Of a stretch of DNA of 64,000 nucleotides, positions 24,004 to 33,659 are shown piece after piece (the stretch's first letter is position 1; each line of letters opens with the position of its first letter). Position numbers and translations under genes: made by a program. The DNA is from Candidatus Leptofilum proximum (lineage in GTDB: Bacteria; Chloroflexota; Anaerolineae; Promineifilales; Promineifilaceae): the NCBI GenBank assembly GCA_016710325.1, contig JADJXK010000002.1, positions 930,001 to 994,000 on the forward strand, given 5' to 3'. Under the pieces are notes generated by a model, which was not told where the DNA came from, searched no databases, and saw only the letters and a list, made by a program, of their open reading frames with translations.

Positions 24004-24939
24004 ATGGCAGCATCACACAGCAACACACCGGCTGAAACGGCCGTCTCCCCCGCCTGGCACTGGCTTAGCCTGGCCCTCATCGCTCAACTGGGCTGGGGCG
24101 CCTATCCCGTCCTCCTGCGCTATCTACAAACCGTCAGCCTGCTCCCCAGCCTCTCCTTATTGGCAGTCGGCAACTTTTTGGTGCTGCTCCTGGTGCTGGC
24201 AGTGCGCTGGCGGCAGGTGGAATGGCCCATCTTCCGGCTGCCGCTGCTGTGGCTGTTTGGCGGCCTGGTGGTGCTGCGCGGCATCACCAACCTGTTGGCC
24301 ACACGCTACACCCTGGCCATCTACGCCCAGCTCATCTACCTGATGACCCCGTTCATCGTGGCGCTGCTGAGCCGGCTGGTGCTGCACGAGCAGCTGCCGC
24401 GCCACACCTTCAAGGCGCTGACGCTCTGCCTGGTGGGGGCGCTGCTGCTGATGGCCGGAAATTTTGGTGCGGTGGGGAGTGGAACGGCCGTCTCCCGCAA
24501 CGATCTCCTGGGCATTTCCCTGGCCCTGGCCAGCTGCCTCTTCCTGGCCCTATACATGCTCGTCACCCGGCGCACCGCCCAACACCAGGCATCGGGCGAT
24601 TCCCTGCTCATCGTGCATCTGACATCACTGTTCCTCTTTTCGGGTGGGGCCAGCCTGGTCGTGGGTGAAACCTGGCAGCCTTGGACGCAGCTGGGGCCGC
24701 TGGACTGGTTTGTGTTTGGCCTGTTTGCGTTGGGGGTGCTGCTGGGGGCTAACCTGGGGCAGATTCGCTCCATTCAAAAGCTGGGCGCGCCGCTGGTGAG
24801 CAGCATGATGGCCACCCGGCTGGTAAGCGCCCTGCTGTTTGGCGCGTTTTTGCTCAACGAGCGCCTCTCCTCAGGCTGGCAGCTGCTGGGCGCCGCCATC
24901 GTTTTTGTGACGCTGACCTGGTACCTGCGCCAGCGCTGA
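24004..24939 (+). CDS. EamA/DMT-family permease
   Basis: 311 residues with ten hydrophobic helices in two EamA halves (~15-150 and ~165-311). It carries the family features of helix 1 (LIAQLGWGAYPVLLRYL) and the half-ending ATRLVSALLFGAFLLNERLS. These are inner-membrane exporters or importers of metabolites; the substrate cannot be told from sequence. The in-frame GTG at 23977 lies upstream of the -10 box and is not used here. Its stop codon lies in a 14-base palindrome shared with the convergent kinase gene. Confidence 0.85.
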   Translation: MAASHSNTPAETAVSPAWHWLSLALIAQLGWGAYPVLLRYLQTVSLLPSLSLLAVGNFLVLLLVLAVRWRQVEWPIFRLPLLWLFGGLVVLRGITNLLATRYTLAIYAQLIYLMTPFIVALLSRLVLHEQLPRHTFKALTLCLVGALLLMAGNFGAVGSGTAVSRNDLLGISLALASCLFLALYMLVTRRTAQHQASGDSLLIVHLTSLFLFSGGASLVVGETWQPWTQLGPLDWFVFGLFALGVLLGANLGQIRSIQKLGAPLVSSMMATRLVSALLFGAFLLNERLSSGWQLLGAAIVFVTLTWYLRQR

Positions 24940-24949
24940 GCTTGCTCAG
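24936..24949. terminator. Short palindrome shared by two convergent stop codons
   Basis: CTGAGC-TT-GCTCAG contains the TGA of the DMT gene on one strand and the TGA of the kinase gene on the other. There is no T-tract, so its role as a terminator is uncertain. Confidence 0.4.
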
Positions 24950-26523
24950 GGAACCGGCAGCCAGACGGTGAATGTAGTGCCGCGACCCGGTTCGCTTTCC
25001 ATGGCAATGTGGCCGTGATGGGCCTGCACAATTTGCTGGGCAATACACAGCCCCAGCCCCGTACCCACGATGTTTCCCTGCTCCGCCGGGCGCCCCCGGA
25101 AAAACCGATCAAAAATGTGTGCCTGATCTTCCGGGGCAATGCCCGGACCGTTATCCTGCACCTGCACCATCAGCCACTGCCGGTTTTCTTCTTCATACCG
25201 TGCCGCTTCCAGGTTGATCGTTGTGCCGGTTGGTGTATAGGCAAAAGCGTTATCCAGCAGCTCGCTAAAGACCTGCCGCAGTCGGGCACGGTCGCCTTTG
25301 AAAAGGGGTAAATTGTCTGCCGCGGTAAAGTTTAGGGTGTGCTGCGTCAGCTGAGCGCGTCTCTGATTGTTCGCCACGATTTGGCGCAGCATTTCGATCA
25401 GGTCAATAGAGCGCCACTCCAAAACACTCTCGGAGCTTTCCAGGCTGGCCAGCTCCAGGATATCCTGAACCAGGTGCTCCAGCCGTTCCGCCTGCTGGCT
25501 CAAGGTGTGCAGGTAGTGGGCCGCCTTGCCATTGCCCAATCCATCTTCAACCAGCTGGGTGTACAGTTTGATGTTGGTCAGCGGCGTACGCAGCTGGTGT
25601 GAAACGTTGGTAATGAAGCTGTACTGCGCCTTGTCCAACGCCTTAAAGCGGCTGATGTCTTGGTGGCTGGTAACATAGCCGGTGATACGGCCGTCTTCAG
25701 CCAACATCGGTACAATGGTTAGAACCGTGGGGTAAGTACGGCCGTCCTGGCACAACCCAATCACTTCCCCCGACCACACTGCGCCTGCGGCAAACGCCTG
25801 CGCCTGCGCCTGGAAATCCCGCGGGGCAAAATCAAACATCACCTCAAACGACTGCGTCTGCGCTTCCGCCAGGCTAAACATCGTCAGGTTGGTAAAGGCG
25901 GGGTTCACATACACGATTTTCTTATTGGCATCGGCCATGGCCACCGCTTCGGCAATAGAACCGAGCACCGCTTCCAGCTTCTCTTTTTCGGCGGCCAAAT
26001 CGGCCGTGTGCTGCCGCACCTGCTGCTCCAATGAGCTGTTCACCTGCCGCAGCGCCGACTCCGCTTCCTTGCGCCAGCGAATATCCCGGGCAAAGTTGAT
26101 CAACACATCGCGCCCCTGCCAGAACACCATGCGGCTGCTCACCTCCACCGGGATCAACGTGCCATTTTTGTGCCGGTAAGTAGTTTCGTAGAAAAAAGTG
26201 CCAGACACAGACGACTGCCACGACGTTTCGGCTTCATCATCGTCCAGGGAACGCGGCATTTCCACCTGATCCAGCCCCAGCTGACACAGCTCGTCGCGGC
26301 GGTAGCCCAGGCGGCGCGCCGCGTTGGGGTTAGCCTCTAAAATTTTCGTGGTGTAGGGATCGACGATGAGGATGCTCTCGCCGGAATTTTCAAACAAGAA
26401 ATCGCCGTAAGCAGCTGAAGCGGCCGACTGGTTTTTGGCCTCCAGTTCAGCAATCCGCTGTCGCAGTGCGCCAATTTCCTGTTGCAAGCGTTCATGAGAC
26501 TGAGATTTATTCAAGAAACTCAT
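24946..26523 (-). CDS. Soluble PAS-PAS sensor histidine kinase
   Basis: 525 residues and no membrane segment. A short coiled coil (~8-32) precedes two PAS domains (~40-155 and ~183-295), joined by a coiled coil. Then HisKA with phospho-acceptor His309 (NVSHQLRTPLTNIKLY) and HATPase_c with N box (ELLDNAFAY), DNGPGIAPED and GTGLGLCIAQQI. It autophosphorylates on His309 in response to a cytoplasmic signal. No response regulator is adjacent (orphan kinase). GGTGGAATAAG precedes the ATG. Confidence 0.92.
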   Translation of the reverse strand: MSFLNKSQSHERLQQEIGALRQRIAELEAKNQSAASAAYGDFLFENSGESILIVDPYTTKILEANPNAARRLGYRRDELCQLGLDQVEMPRSLDDDEAETSWQSSVSGTFFYETTYRHKNGTLIPVEVSSRMVFWQGRDVLINFARDIRWRKEAESALRQVNSSLEQQVRQHTADLAAEKEKLEAVLGSIAEAVAMADANKKIVYVNPAFTNLTMFSLAEAQTQSFEVMFDFAPRDFQAQAQAFAAGAVWSGEVIGLCQDGRTYPTVLTIVPMLAEDGRITGYVTSHQDISRFKALDKAQYSFITNVSHQLRTPLTNIKLYTQLVEDGLGNGKAAHYLHTLSQQAERLEHLVQDILELASLESSESVLEWRSIDLIEMLRQIVANNQRRAQLTQHTLNFTAADNLPLFKGDRARLRQVFSELLDNAFAYTPTGTTINLEAARYEEENRQWLMVQVQDNGPGIAPEDQAHIFDRFFRGRPAEQGNIVGTGLGLCIAQQIVQAHHGHIAMESEPGRGTTFTVWLPVP

Positions 26524-26711
26524 CTTATTCCACCTGATTTGCCGGTGCTCGGTGTATGACAGCGTTTTGGCTTCTAAGTTGAGCAGAGTTTATCAATTTT
26601 TTGGGGAAGAGGTTGAAAACACACAACGAGCCAATCTCTCCGCGACTATTTTCTGCGGGAAACGGCCGTCTGTCGATAGCATATCCGTCCTAAGTTGTAA
26701 CCACCAGGCAT

Positions 26712-26739
26712 TAGACAATCACCTAATCCAGGCTATAAT
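26712..26739 (+). promoter_or_regulatory. Promoter of the carboxypeptidase gene
   Basis: TAGACA (26712-26717), a 16-bp spacer and TATAAT (26734-26739). It leaves a leader of about 50 bases with a good SD sequence. The rest of the 26524-26711 gap shows no gene. Confidence 0.6.
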
Positions 26740-26797
26740 CTGCCAGATTCACGGTTGTTTTGTATGCAGTTTCCACCCCCCACAAAAGGAGTAATCG

Positions 26798-28471
26798 GTG
26801 ACCCAAGAGATACGATTTGACACTTATTACCGCTACGACGCGCTGACGGCCTTCCTCAAGCAGTGGGCCGAGGCTTACCCCAAGCTGTGCCGCCTGGAGA
26901 GCATCGGCCAGAGCTTCGAAGGACGCGACATCTGGCTCATGACCCTCACCAACAGCGAAACCGGGCCAGACACGGAAAAACCAGCTTATTGGGCCGACGG
27001 CAACATTCACGCCACAGAAGTTTCGGCTTCCACCGCATCCCTGTACCTCATCAACAAGCTGCTGACGCAGTACGGCCAGGATGACAAGGTAACCTACGCC
27101 CTGGACACCCGCGCCTTCTACGTGGTGCCGCGCCTGAATCCAGACGGCGCTGAGCTGGCCCTGGCCGAACGGCCGCGCTACATCCGCAGCAGCACGCGCC
27201 CCTACCCGCGCATGGACAAGCTGGACGGCCTGCACCAGGAAGACGTGGATGGCGACGGCCGTATCCTGCAAATGCGCGTTAAAGACCCTAACGGCAGCTG
27301 GAAAGCCCATCCCGATGACCCTCGCCTCATGATCCCGCGCGAGCCGGATGAAGCGCCCGGCGGCGACTTCTACCGGGTTTTGCCCGAAGGCCTCATCCAA
27401 AATTACGACGGCGTGCTTATCAACATGGCGCCGCCGGTGGAAGGGCTGGACCTGAACCGGCAGTTCCCCGTTTTTTGGGAACCCAACCAGCGCGGCGCGG
27501 GCCATTACCCTGGCAGCGAACCGGAAACGGCCGCACCCATGAAATTTATCGCCAACCACCCCAACATTACCGGTTCGGTGAGCTTCCACACCTTCAGCGG
27601 CGTCTACCTGCGCCCGCCAACCAAAGGCGCCGACGACACGCTGCCCACGCAGGACCTATACACCTACAAAAAGCTGGCCCAGACGGCCGAAAAGATGACC
27701 GGCTACAAAGGCGTCTCCGTCTTCCACGACTTTAAATACGATCCCAAGGAGTACATCAAGGGCACGTTTGACGACTGGATGTACGAGTACCTGGGCCTCT
27801 ATGCCTGGACCTGCGAAATCTGGAGCGTGCAAAAGCAGGCGGGCATCACCGATTACAAGTACATGGACTGGTTCCGTGAGCATCCGCTGGAGGATGACAT
27901 GGCCATCATGAAGTGGAACGATGAGGTTCTGGAAGGCAAAGGGTACGTAGATTGGTACGAATTTGACCATCCGCAGTTGGGCCAGGTGGAGCTGGGCGGT
28001 TGGGACTTTTTTGTCACCTGGCGCAACCCGCCCTACCAGCTGCTGGAAAAAGAGGTTGCTCCCCTGGCCGATTTTGCCCTTTACTCCTGCCTGGTTTCGC
28101 CCAAATTGGATTGGCACAGCGTAGAAAAATCGTCGCAGGGTAAGGTGCACCGGATAACGGCCGTTGTGCACAACACCGGCTGGCTGCCCACCAACGTCTC
28201 CCAGCAGGCACTCAAAATGAACGTCGTGCGCGAACTGGAAGTGGACATCACCCTGCCCGACGGCGCCAAACTGATCACCGGCAAGCCCAAGACGATGCTG
28301 GGCCAGCTCAGCGGCCGCGACAACAAAAGCACCAGCACCATCTGGGGCGGCGATCCCACCAGCGAGCGGGCCAAGGTGGAATGGGTCATTGAAGCCGAAC
28401 CAGGCAGCGAAGTGGAAATTACGGCCGTTCACCCCCGGGCGGGCACCATTCGCAAGTCGCTTACTTTGTAG
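26798..28471 (+). CDS. M14-family zinc carboxypeptidase
   Basis: 557 residues. The metallocarboxypeptidase domain covers ~10-370: zinc ligands His71 and Glu74 (NIHATEVSAS) and a third His at about 264 (SFHTFSG), the substrate-binding LDLNRQFP region, and a catalytic Glu at about 340 (WTCEIWS). A ~180-residue C-terminal beta domain follows. No signal peptide, so probably cytoplasmic. Substrate unknown; such proteins remove C-terminal residues from peptides. The start is GTG, supported by AAGGAGTAATCG just before it. Confidence 0.88.
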   Translation: MTQEIRFDTYYRYDALTAFLKQWAEAYPKLCRLESIGQSFEGRDIWLMTLTNSETGPDTEKPAYWADGNIHATEVSASTASLYLINKLLTQYGQDDKVTYALDTRAFYVVPRLNPDGAELALAERPRYIRSSTRPYPRMDKLDGLHQEDVDGDGRILQMRVKDPNGSWKAHPDDPRLMIPREPDEAPGGDFYRVLPEGLIQNYDGVLINMAPPVEGLDLNRQFPVFWEPNQRGAGHYPGSEPETAAPMKFIANHPNITGSVSFHTFSGVYLRPPTKGADDTLPTQDLYTYKKLAQTAEKMTGYKGVSVFHDFKYDPKEYIKGTFDDWMYEYLGLYAWTCEIWSVQKQAGITDYKYMDWFREHPLEDDMAIMKWNDEVLEGKGYVDWYEFDHPQLGQVELGGWDFFVTWRNPPYQLLEKEVAPLADFALYSCLVSPKLDWHSVEKSSQGKVHRITAVVHNTGWLPTNVSQQALKMNVVRELEVDITLPDGAKLITGKPKTMLGQLSGRDNKSTSTIWGGDPTSERAKVEWVIEAEPGSEVEITAVHPRAGTIRKSLTL

Positions 28472-28562
28472 AATTCGGGTCTTTCGGATTTCGTAGGACT
28501 TGGCATGAAACGTGAAGCGTGAAACGTGATTTTTCCTGGTCACGCTTCACGTTTCACGCATC
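28472..28562. repeat. GTGAAAC-type dispersed palindrome, copy D
   Basis: It begins at the base after the carboxypeptidase stop codon: GAATTCGGGTCTTTCGGATT, then ATGAAAC, GTGAAGC, GTGAAAC, GTGA, and CACGCTT, CACGTTT, CACGCATCAC on the right. It reaches the stop codon of the convergent thioredoxin-NHL gene, so it could end both transcripts. Confidence 0.75.
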
Positions 28563-30684
28563 ACTCCTCTGCCCCCACTCCCGGCGGCAAGGGCACCACA
28601 TACACCATCGCCAACGCCTCGCCGCTGCCCACTTCGACCGGCAGCAGCAGGCGCACCTGCTCCAGCAGGCACAAACTCTCCGCTTTGGCTTCGCAGTAGT
28701 AGATAACCAAATCAGCTTGCAGCTCGCCCGCGCCGCTCACCATGAGCGGAATTTGCAGCGGGAAGCTGGGCGCCACCTGCTGCACCGTGGCGCTGTCTGG
28801 ATCGAGCGACAAGCCACCTGAAGCGGAAATTTCAGCCAGGAAGGGGGCGATGTCGTTAAATTTGTAGCCGTCAGGCAGATCGATTTGCAGGTTTAGCGTC
28901 GTTGCGCCAGCGGCCACGGCTTGCGCTTCCAGCGTCACGGTCTTGCCGGTGAACTCGCCATCGGCTGCCCGCGTGAGCAAGCCTTGCGGGTCGGCCAGGA
29001 CGAGCGTGCTGACCGTGCCATCAGCCAGACTGGCTATGCGAATAACGTGGTTGTTGGTGTCGGCGATGTAGAGACGGCCGTTGCCCAAACTCAACCCACC
29101 CGGTTCGTCAAACAGCGGTTCAGCACCGTCGCGCCAGCCGTCTTCGCCCGTGCCCAGGAAGGAGGTGCTGGTTTGTGCGGCCGGATCGATGACCTTAATT
29201 TTGTGGTTGTAGGTGTCGGCCACGTACAGCAGGCCGTCGGCATAAACCACACCCAGGGGATGCTGGAGGCGCACCTCGCTGCCACGGCCGTCCACGTCGC
29301 CAAAGTCAAACAGGCCGGTGCCCACGATGGTTTGCAGCTCACCGCCCTCGCCCAGGCTGGCGGTGCGAATAGCACTGGCTTCACTGTCGGCGACGTAGAG
29401 CAGGCGGCCATCGCTGGCCAGGCCGCTGGGCTGGTTCAGGCCGCCGCTGAGCAGCGGCCCATCAACCAGTTCTTCGCGGCCGGACCCGGCAAAAACTTGC
29501 ACAATCCGGGTCGCCGGATTGTACTGCCACAGCTGGTGCTGCCCGGCCATGGCGATGTAGACGATGCCGTCCACGGCCAGCACGTCCCATGGCGAGTTGA
29601 GGGCTACGGCCGTTCCCGTCCCTTCCAGCGGACCATAGCTGCCGTGACGGCCGTTGCCCGCCACCGTCTCCACAGTTTGCGCGGCTAAGTCTATTTTGCG
29701 AATGGCGTGGTTTTCCGTGTCCGCTACGTACAGCGTGTTGGCATCGGCCAGGGTGAGGCCCTGGGGACGGAAAAATTGGGCCGTTTCATAGCTGCCATCC
29801 TGAAGGCCAGAACGGCCGCTGCCAATCACCGCCTGCACCACGCCGTCCAGATCCGTCACCACAATGCGGTTGTGGTTGGAGTCGGCGATGAAGAGACGGC
29901 TGTTGGCCTCATCGGCCAGCACTTTGCCGGGGAACAGCAGGGGCGAGTTGACCAGGTTCTCACGCTCCAGCTTCAGGTCCAGCGGCGTGCGGTCGATCAG
30001 GTCGCGGGCGTCAAACTCGGCAATCATGCCGATGATCACCTGGTTGAACAGGTCAAAAATGCCCTCGCCAGAGTGGAAACCCAGCACGTTACCTTCAGGA
30101 TCGATGAGGACAAAGGTAGGCCAGGCATTGGCGCCATAGGTGCGCCAGACCTCAAAGTTGTTGTCGTTGATGACGGGATGTTCCAGCTCGTAGCGCAAAA
30201 TGATCTGGCGGATGTTGTCCGTTTCGCTCTCGTTGACAAACTTGGCCGAATGCACGCCAATCACCACCAGCTCATCGGCGAACTTTTCTTCCAGCCGCTT
30301 CAACTCCGGGATGACGTGTATGCAGTTGATGCAGCCGTAGGTCCAGAAGTCCAGCAGCACAATTTTGCCACGCAGTTCGGCCATGGTTAACGGCCGTTCC
30401 ACGTTCAGCCAATCCAATCCGGGCGGGAAGTCCGGCGCAGGGATATTTCCGGCATAAGGCCGGGCGTCTGGTGAGGGTTCAGTCACGGGAACCTCCTGTG
30501 GGGCAGATGCCGTCGGCGCAGGTGGCGGACTGGTAGTCGTGGCCACCGCCACGCTGGCGGATGAGGTGGGGGCAACAAATGCCGTGGCCGCTGCTTCTGG
30601 CGTTTCGTCCGCAGTGGGCGGGGTTTGGCAGGCGGTTAGCCAGATGAGCAAGAAGATGGGGATGAGGAACGGCCGTATTTTCAT
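28561..30684 (-). CDS. Lipoprotein with a thioredoxin-like domain and NHL propeller
   Basis: 707 residues. Lipoprotein signal with lipobox LTAC (Cys19), then a Thr/Ala/Pro spacer to ~80. A TlpA/NHLRC2-like thioredoxin domain (~85-240) has redox motif Cys118-Ile-Asn-Cys121 (FWTYGCINCIHVIPEL). NHL repeats (~250-580: LFIADSNHNRIVVTDLDG, LYVADTENHAIRKID, LYVADTYNHKIKVID, LYIADTNNHVIRIA) form a beta propeller. A C-terminal beta domain of ~100 residues closes it. The order matches NHLRC2-type proteins. It should act outside the cytoplasmic membrane in thiol redox or as a binding platform. Confidence 0.88.
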   Translation of the reverse strand: MKIRPFLIPIFLLIWLTACQTPPTADETPEAAATAFVAPTSSASVAVATTTSPPPAPTASAPQEVPVTEPSPDARPYAGNIPAPDFPPGLDWLNVERPLTMAELRGKIVLLDFWTYGCINCIHVIPELKRLEEKFADELVVIGVHSAKFVNESETDNIRQIILRYELEHPVINDNNFEVWRTYGANAWPTFVLIDPEGNVLGFHSGEGIFDLFNQVIIGMIAEFDARDLIDRTPLDLKLERENLVNSPLLFPGKVLADEANSRLFIADSNHNRIVVTDLDGVVQAVIGSGRSGLQDGSYETAQFFRPQGLTLADANTLYVADTENHAIRKIDLAAQTVETVAGNGRHGSYGPLEGTGTAVALNSPWDVLAVDGIVYIAMAGQHQLWQYNPATRIVQVFAGSGREELVDGPLLSGGLNQPSGLASDGRLLYVADSEASAIRTASLGEGGELQTIVGTGLFDFGDVDGRGSEVRLQHPLGVVYADGLLYVADTYNHKIKVIDPAAQTSTSFLGTGEDGWRDGAEPLFDEPGGLSLGNGRLYIADTNNHVIRIASLADGTVSTLVLADPQGLLTRAADGEFTGKTVTLEAQAVAAGATTLNLQIDLPDGYKFNDIAPFLAEISASGGLSLDPDSATVQQVAPSFPLQIPLMVSGAGELQADLVIYYCEAKAESLCLLEQVRLLLPVEVGSGEALAMVYVVPLPPGVGAEE

Positions 30685-30842
30685 AATTGCACTCCAGGTT
30701 TATTATTTCCTCTGAAACTCTGAAGTTTCTGGGGAAATGTCTTAAGCATACCGCATGTGCGCGTGATTGGTCTGAAAAAATCCTTATGAAAATCTTAAAC
30801 CTGATGAAAGAATTAAAGCTCTGCTCCATTTCCTCGCGAAAA

Positions 30843-30871
30843 TTTCTGTCTGGCCACGAACCCGCTATAAT
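30843..30871 (+). promoter_or_regulatory. Promoter of the penicillin-binding lipoprotein gene
   Basis: TATAAT (30866-30871) with a weak TTTCTG (30843-30848) 17 bp upstream. The expected start is ~5 bases before the ATG at 30883, which has no SD sequence. Confidence 0.5.
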
Positions 30872-30882
30872 CCGGTCCAACT

Positions 30883-33069
30883 ATGAAAAAGTATTTGCTC
30901 CTGCTTCTGTTTTTTGCCTTGCTGGTCGCCTGCGGCTCCGATGGCCTCATTCCCCCTATCCAGGACTCCACTGAACTGGTGACGCTGACGCCACTGCCTA
31001 CCAATACGCCCCGCCCCACGGAAATGCCCACAAGCGATGATGCCAATGGCTTTGGCCTGGCATTTTACCGGGCGTGGGAGTTAGGTGATTATTTGGGCAT
31101 GTACAGCTTGCTCACGCCCAGCAGTCAGGCATTGGTAGACAACATTTCTTTTGTGGCTCGCTATGAAGAAGCAATGAAAACAGCCACCGTTACCGACATT
31201 ACCACGCAGGCGCTGGGCACGCTGCAGGATGGCAACACGGCGCAGATGCAGGTACGCGTGACGTGGCAAACGGCCGCTGTCGGCAGCATTGTGCGCGAAT
31301 ACACGGTACCGCTGGCGTTTGAAAACGGCCGCTGGGGCATCGTCTGGGATGAAGGGCTGATTTTGCCCGAACTGGCCGGGGGCAACACGCTGGTGATGCA
31401 GCAGCGCATCCCCGCCCGCGCCAACCTCTACGACGTCAACGGCAAGGCGCTGGCCTACCAGGGCACCATTCTCACCCTGGGGGTCGTTCCTGGCCAGATT
31501 GAAGACGAACCGGCTATGCTGGCCGCCCTTAGCCCCATGCTTAACCTGTCGCCAGAGGAAATCAAGGAGATTTACGCCCCAGCCCAGCCCGACTGGTACT
31601 GGCCCATCGGCGATGTGACCGAGGCGACGATGCAGCAGTATGGCCCGTCGATCCAACCTTTCATCGGCAAGGGGTTGGCCGAACCAAAACCGCGCCTGGC
31701 CCGCCTCTTCTCGGACTCGGGCGCGGCGCCGCACCTCATCGGCTACACCGGCTACATCCCCGCCGAGCAGCTGGCCGAGTACCAGGCGCAGGGTTTTGCC
31801 GGGGATGAGACTGTTGGGCTGGCCGGGCTGGAGCGCTGGGGCGAGGATTACCTCAACGGCGAACGCGGCGGCACGCTGACGGTGGTTGGACCCAACGGCC
31901 AGTACATCAGCACGGTGCAGGAGCAGGAGCCCAAGCAGGCACGCAGTATCTACACCACGCTGAATCTGGATTACCAGACGGCCGTTGAACAAGCCCTGGC
32001 CGAAGCGGTGCAATCCTTGGGCTTACATGCGGGTGCAGCCGTGGTGCTGCAAGCCAACACGGGCAAGATTCTGGCGATGGCCAGCTACCCCAGCTACGAT
32101 CCGCGCATTTTTGATCCGTTTGCCCAGGATTCGGCCGCTGCGCTGGGCGCAGCGTTTAACGATCCCAATCGCCCCTTGCTGAACCGGGCGGCCCAGGGAG
32201 TGTATCCCGCTGGCTCTACCTTCAAAATTGTGACCTACACGGCGGCCATCAACAGCGGCCTGTACACGCCAGACACGTTTTACAACAGCACCGGCACCTG
32301 GAGCCGGCTGGGTGACCAGTTTATCAAGGTGGATTGGCGCGAGGGCGGACACGGCAGTATCAGCCTCAAACAAGCGCTGGTCGTTTCCTGCAACTCCTGT
32401 TTTTACGATGCCGCCTTCGAGATGGATGCTATGGATCCGAACTTCTTCCCGAATACGGCCGTACAGTTTGGCCTGGGTCAGCCTACGGGCGCGGTAGGTG
32501 TGGTGGAATCCGCCGGAACGGTACCCAGCCCGGAATGGAAGCTGGCCAACAAGGGCGAAGGCTGGGTGCGCGGTGATGCCGTCAACATGGGCATTGGCCA
32601 GGGCGACGTGCAGGTGACGCCGCTGCAATTGGCCAGCATTATTGCTGCGGTGGGCAACGGCGGCACGTTTTACCGCCCCACGCTCATCGACCGCATCGGC
32701 GCAGGCGGCGGTGCGCCAGAGGAACCGTTCCCGGTGCAAATCAACGGCGAGCTGCCGCTGTCGCCAGAAAATTTGGCCATCATGCAAGAAAGCTTGTGGA
32801 AGGTGGCCAACGACTCCAATGGCACGGCGACACACCAGTTCATTGGCCTGCCCATCCAGGTAGCGGGCAAAACGGGTACGGCCGAAGCGCCACCCGGCAA
32901 TTCTCACGCCTGGTTTGTGGGTTACGCCCCGGCCAACCAGCCAGAAATTGCCATCGTCGTGATTTTGGAACATGGGGGGGAAGGTTCGGCCGTTTCTGCC
33001 CCGCTCTTTCGCCGCCTGGTTGAGCTGTATTACAGCATCACGCCCATCACACCGTTCCCCTGGCAGTAA
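30883..33069 (+). CDS. Penicillin-binding transpeptidase lipoprotein (class B, MecA-like N-terminus)
   Basis: 728 residues. Lipobox LVAC near residue 17. Residues ~50-150 resemble the NTF2-like MecA_N domain (FYRAWELGDYLGMYSLLTPS), ~170-330 a PBP dimerisation domain, and ~350-720 the transpeptidase domain: SxxK at Ser445-Thr-Phe-Lys448 (YPAGSTFKIV), SxN at Ser502-Cys-Asn504, and KTG at 663-665 (GKTGTAE). It cross-links peptidoglycan. The MecA-type extension and lipid anchor instead of a membrane helix are unusual for a class B PBP. The ATG lies just after a TATAAT box. Confidence 0.92.
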   Translation: MKKYLLLLLFFALLVACGSDGLIPPIQDSTELVTLTPLPTNTPRPTEMPTSDDANGFGLAFYRAWELGDYLGMYSLLTPSSQALVDNISFVARYEEAMKTATVTDITTQALGTLQDGNTAQMQVRVTWQTAAVGSIVREYTVPLAFENGRWGIVWDEGLILPELAGGNTLVMQQRIPARANLYDVNGKALAYQGTILTLGVVPGQIEDEPAMLAALSPMLNLSPEEIKEIYAPAQPDWYWPIGDVTEATMQQYGPSIQPFIGKGLAEPKPRLARLFSDSGAAPHLIGYTGYIPAEQLAEYQAQGFAGDETVGLAGLERWGEDYLNGERGGTLTVVGPNGQYISTVQEQEPKQARSIYTTLNLDYQTAVEQALAEAVQSLGLHAGAAVVLQANTGKILAMASYPSYDPRIFDPFAQDSAAALGAAFNDPNRPLLNRAAQGVYPAGSTFKIVTYTAAINSGLYTPDTFYNSTGTWSRLGDQFIKVDWREGGHGSISLKQALVVSCNSCFYDAAFEMDAMDPNFFPNTAVQFGLGQPTGAVGVVESAGTVPSPEWKLANKGEGWVRGDAVNMGIGQGDVQVTPLQLASIIAAVGNGGTFYRPTLIDRIGAGGGAPEEPFPVQINGELPLSPENLAIMQESLWKVANDSNGTATHQFIGLPIQVAGKTGTAEAPPGNSHAWFVGYAPANQPEIAIVVILEHGGEGSAVSAPLFRRLVELYYSITPITPFPWQ

Positions 33070-33146
33070 CGATGCATACTACGCGGTTTTCAATCAAGTT
33101 CTCTTTTTGTCTCGAAATATGGCCGCATCGTTGGCGCGATTAACAG

Positions 33147-33659
33147 TCATTTCTTAGCATCTTTTGCCCGCTGCCGGTGTTCAACAGAGCCGTACGTATT
33201 CGGTTCATCGGTCTCCAGGCAGTGGCGTAAGGCGTTGAGGCGTTTTTGTGTCTCGCGTCTGAGCAGCCAATTCATCACTGGCTCCAGGATCGGGGCCAGC
33301 GGCCGGGGACGGGCCCAAAAAAAGTAGATGTAGGTAACACGAGATCGGTTTTCGCCCAAAGGTTCATGGCGAATGGTGGCGGCAAAGTGGTCAAAAAACG
33401 GCGGCCGGTTGGTGAGGGAAACGGCCGCAACCCGTCCCGGCTCAAAACGAATGTACTCCGTCTCCAGCGGCAAGTACGCCCCACGCCACGTCCCCACACA
33501 CAGCGAACGCACCCCCAGCCCGGCTTCCACGGCCCCGTCCAGCAAAATCGCTTTGCTCAACAGCGTATCCCACTCCAGGCGACGGCCGTAATCGTGAATG
33601 AGTTGGAAAACGGCCGTACAGCTCGCCGCCACTTCCACCGATACCGTTCCTCTAGGCAT
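33147..33659 (-). CDS. SRPBCC-fold protein, second of an overlapping pair
   Basis: 170 residues. A helix-grip (START/SRPBCC) protein: TVSVEVAASCTAVFQLIHDY, RRLEWDTLLSKAILLDGAVE, FEPGRVAAVSLTNRPPFFDH and a long C-terminal helix ending RLNALRHCLE. The ATG at 33659 overlaps the end of the upstream SRPBCC gene by 8 bases, so translation is coupled. A longer frame to 33767 would read Cys-rich non-family sequence. Ligand unknown; such folds bind lipids, polyketides or other hydrophobic molecules. Confidence 0.75.
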   Translation of the reverse strand: MPRGTVSVEVAASCTAVFQLIHDYGRRLEWDTLLSKAILLDGAVEAGLGVRSLCVGTWRGAYLPLETEYIRFEPGRVAAVSLTNRPPFFDHFAATIRHEPLGENRSRVTYIYFFWARPRPLAPILEPVMNWLLRRETQKRLNALRHCLETDEPNTYGSVEHRQRAKDAKK

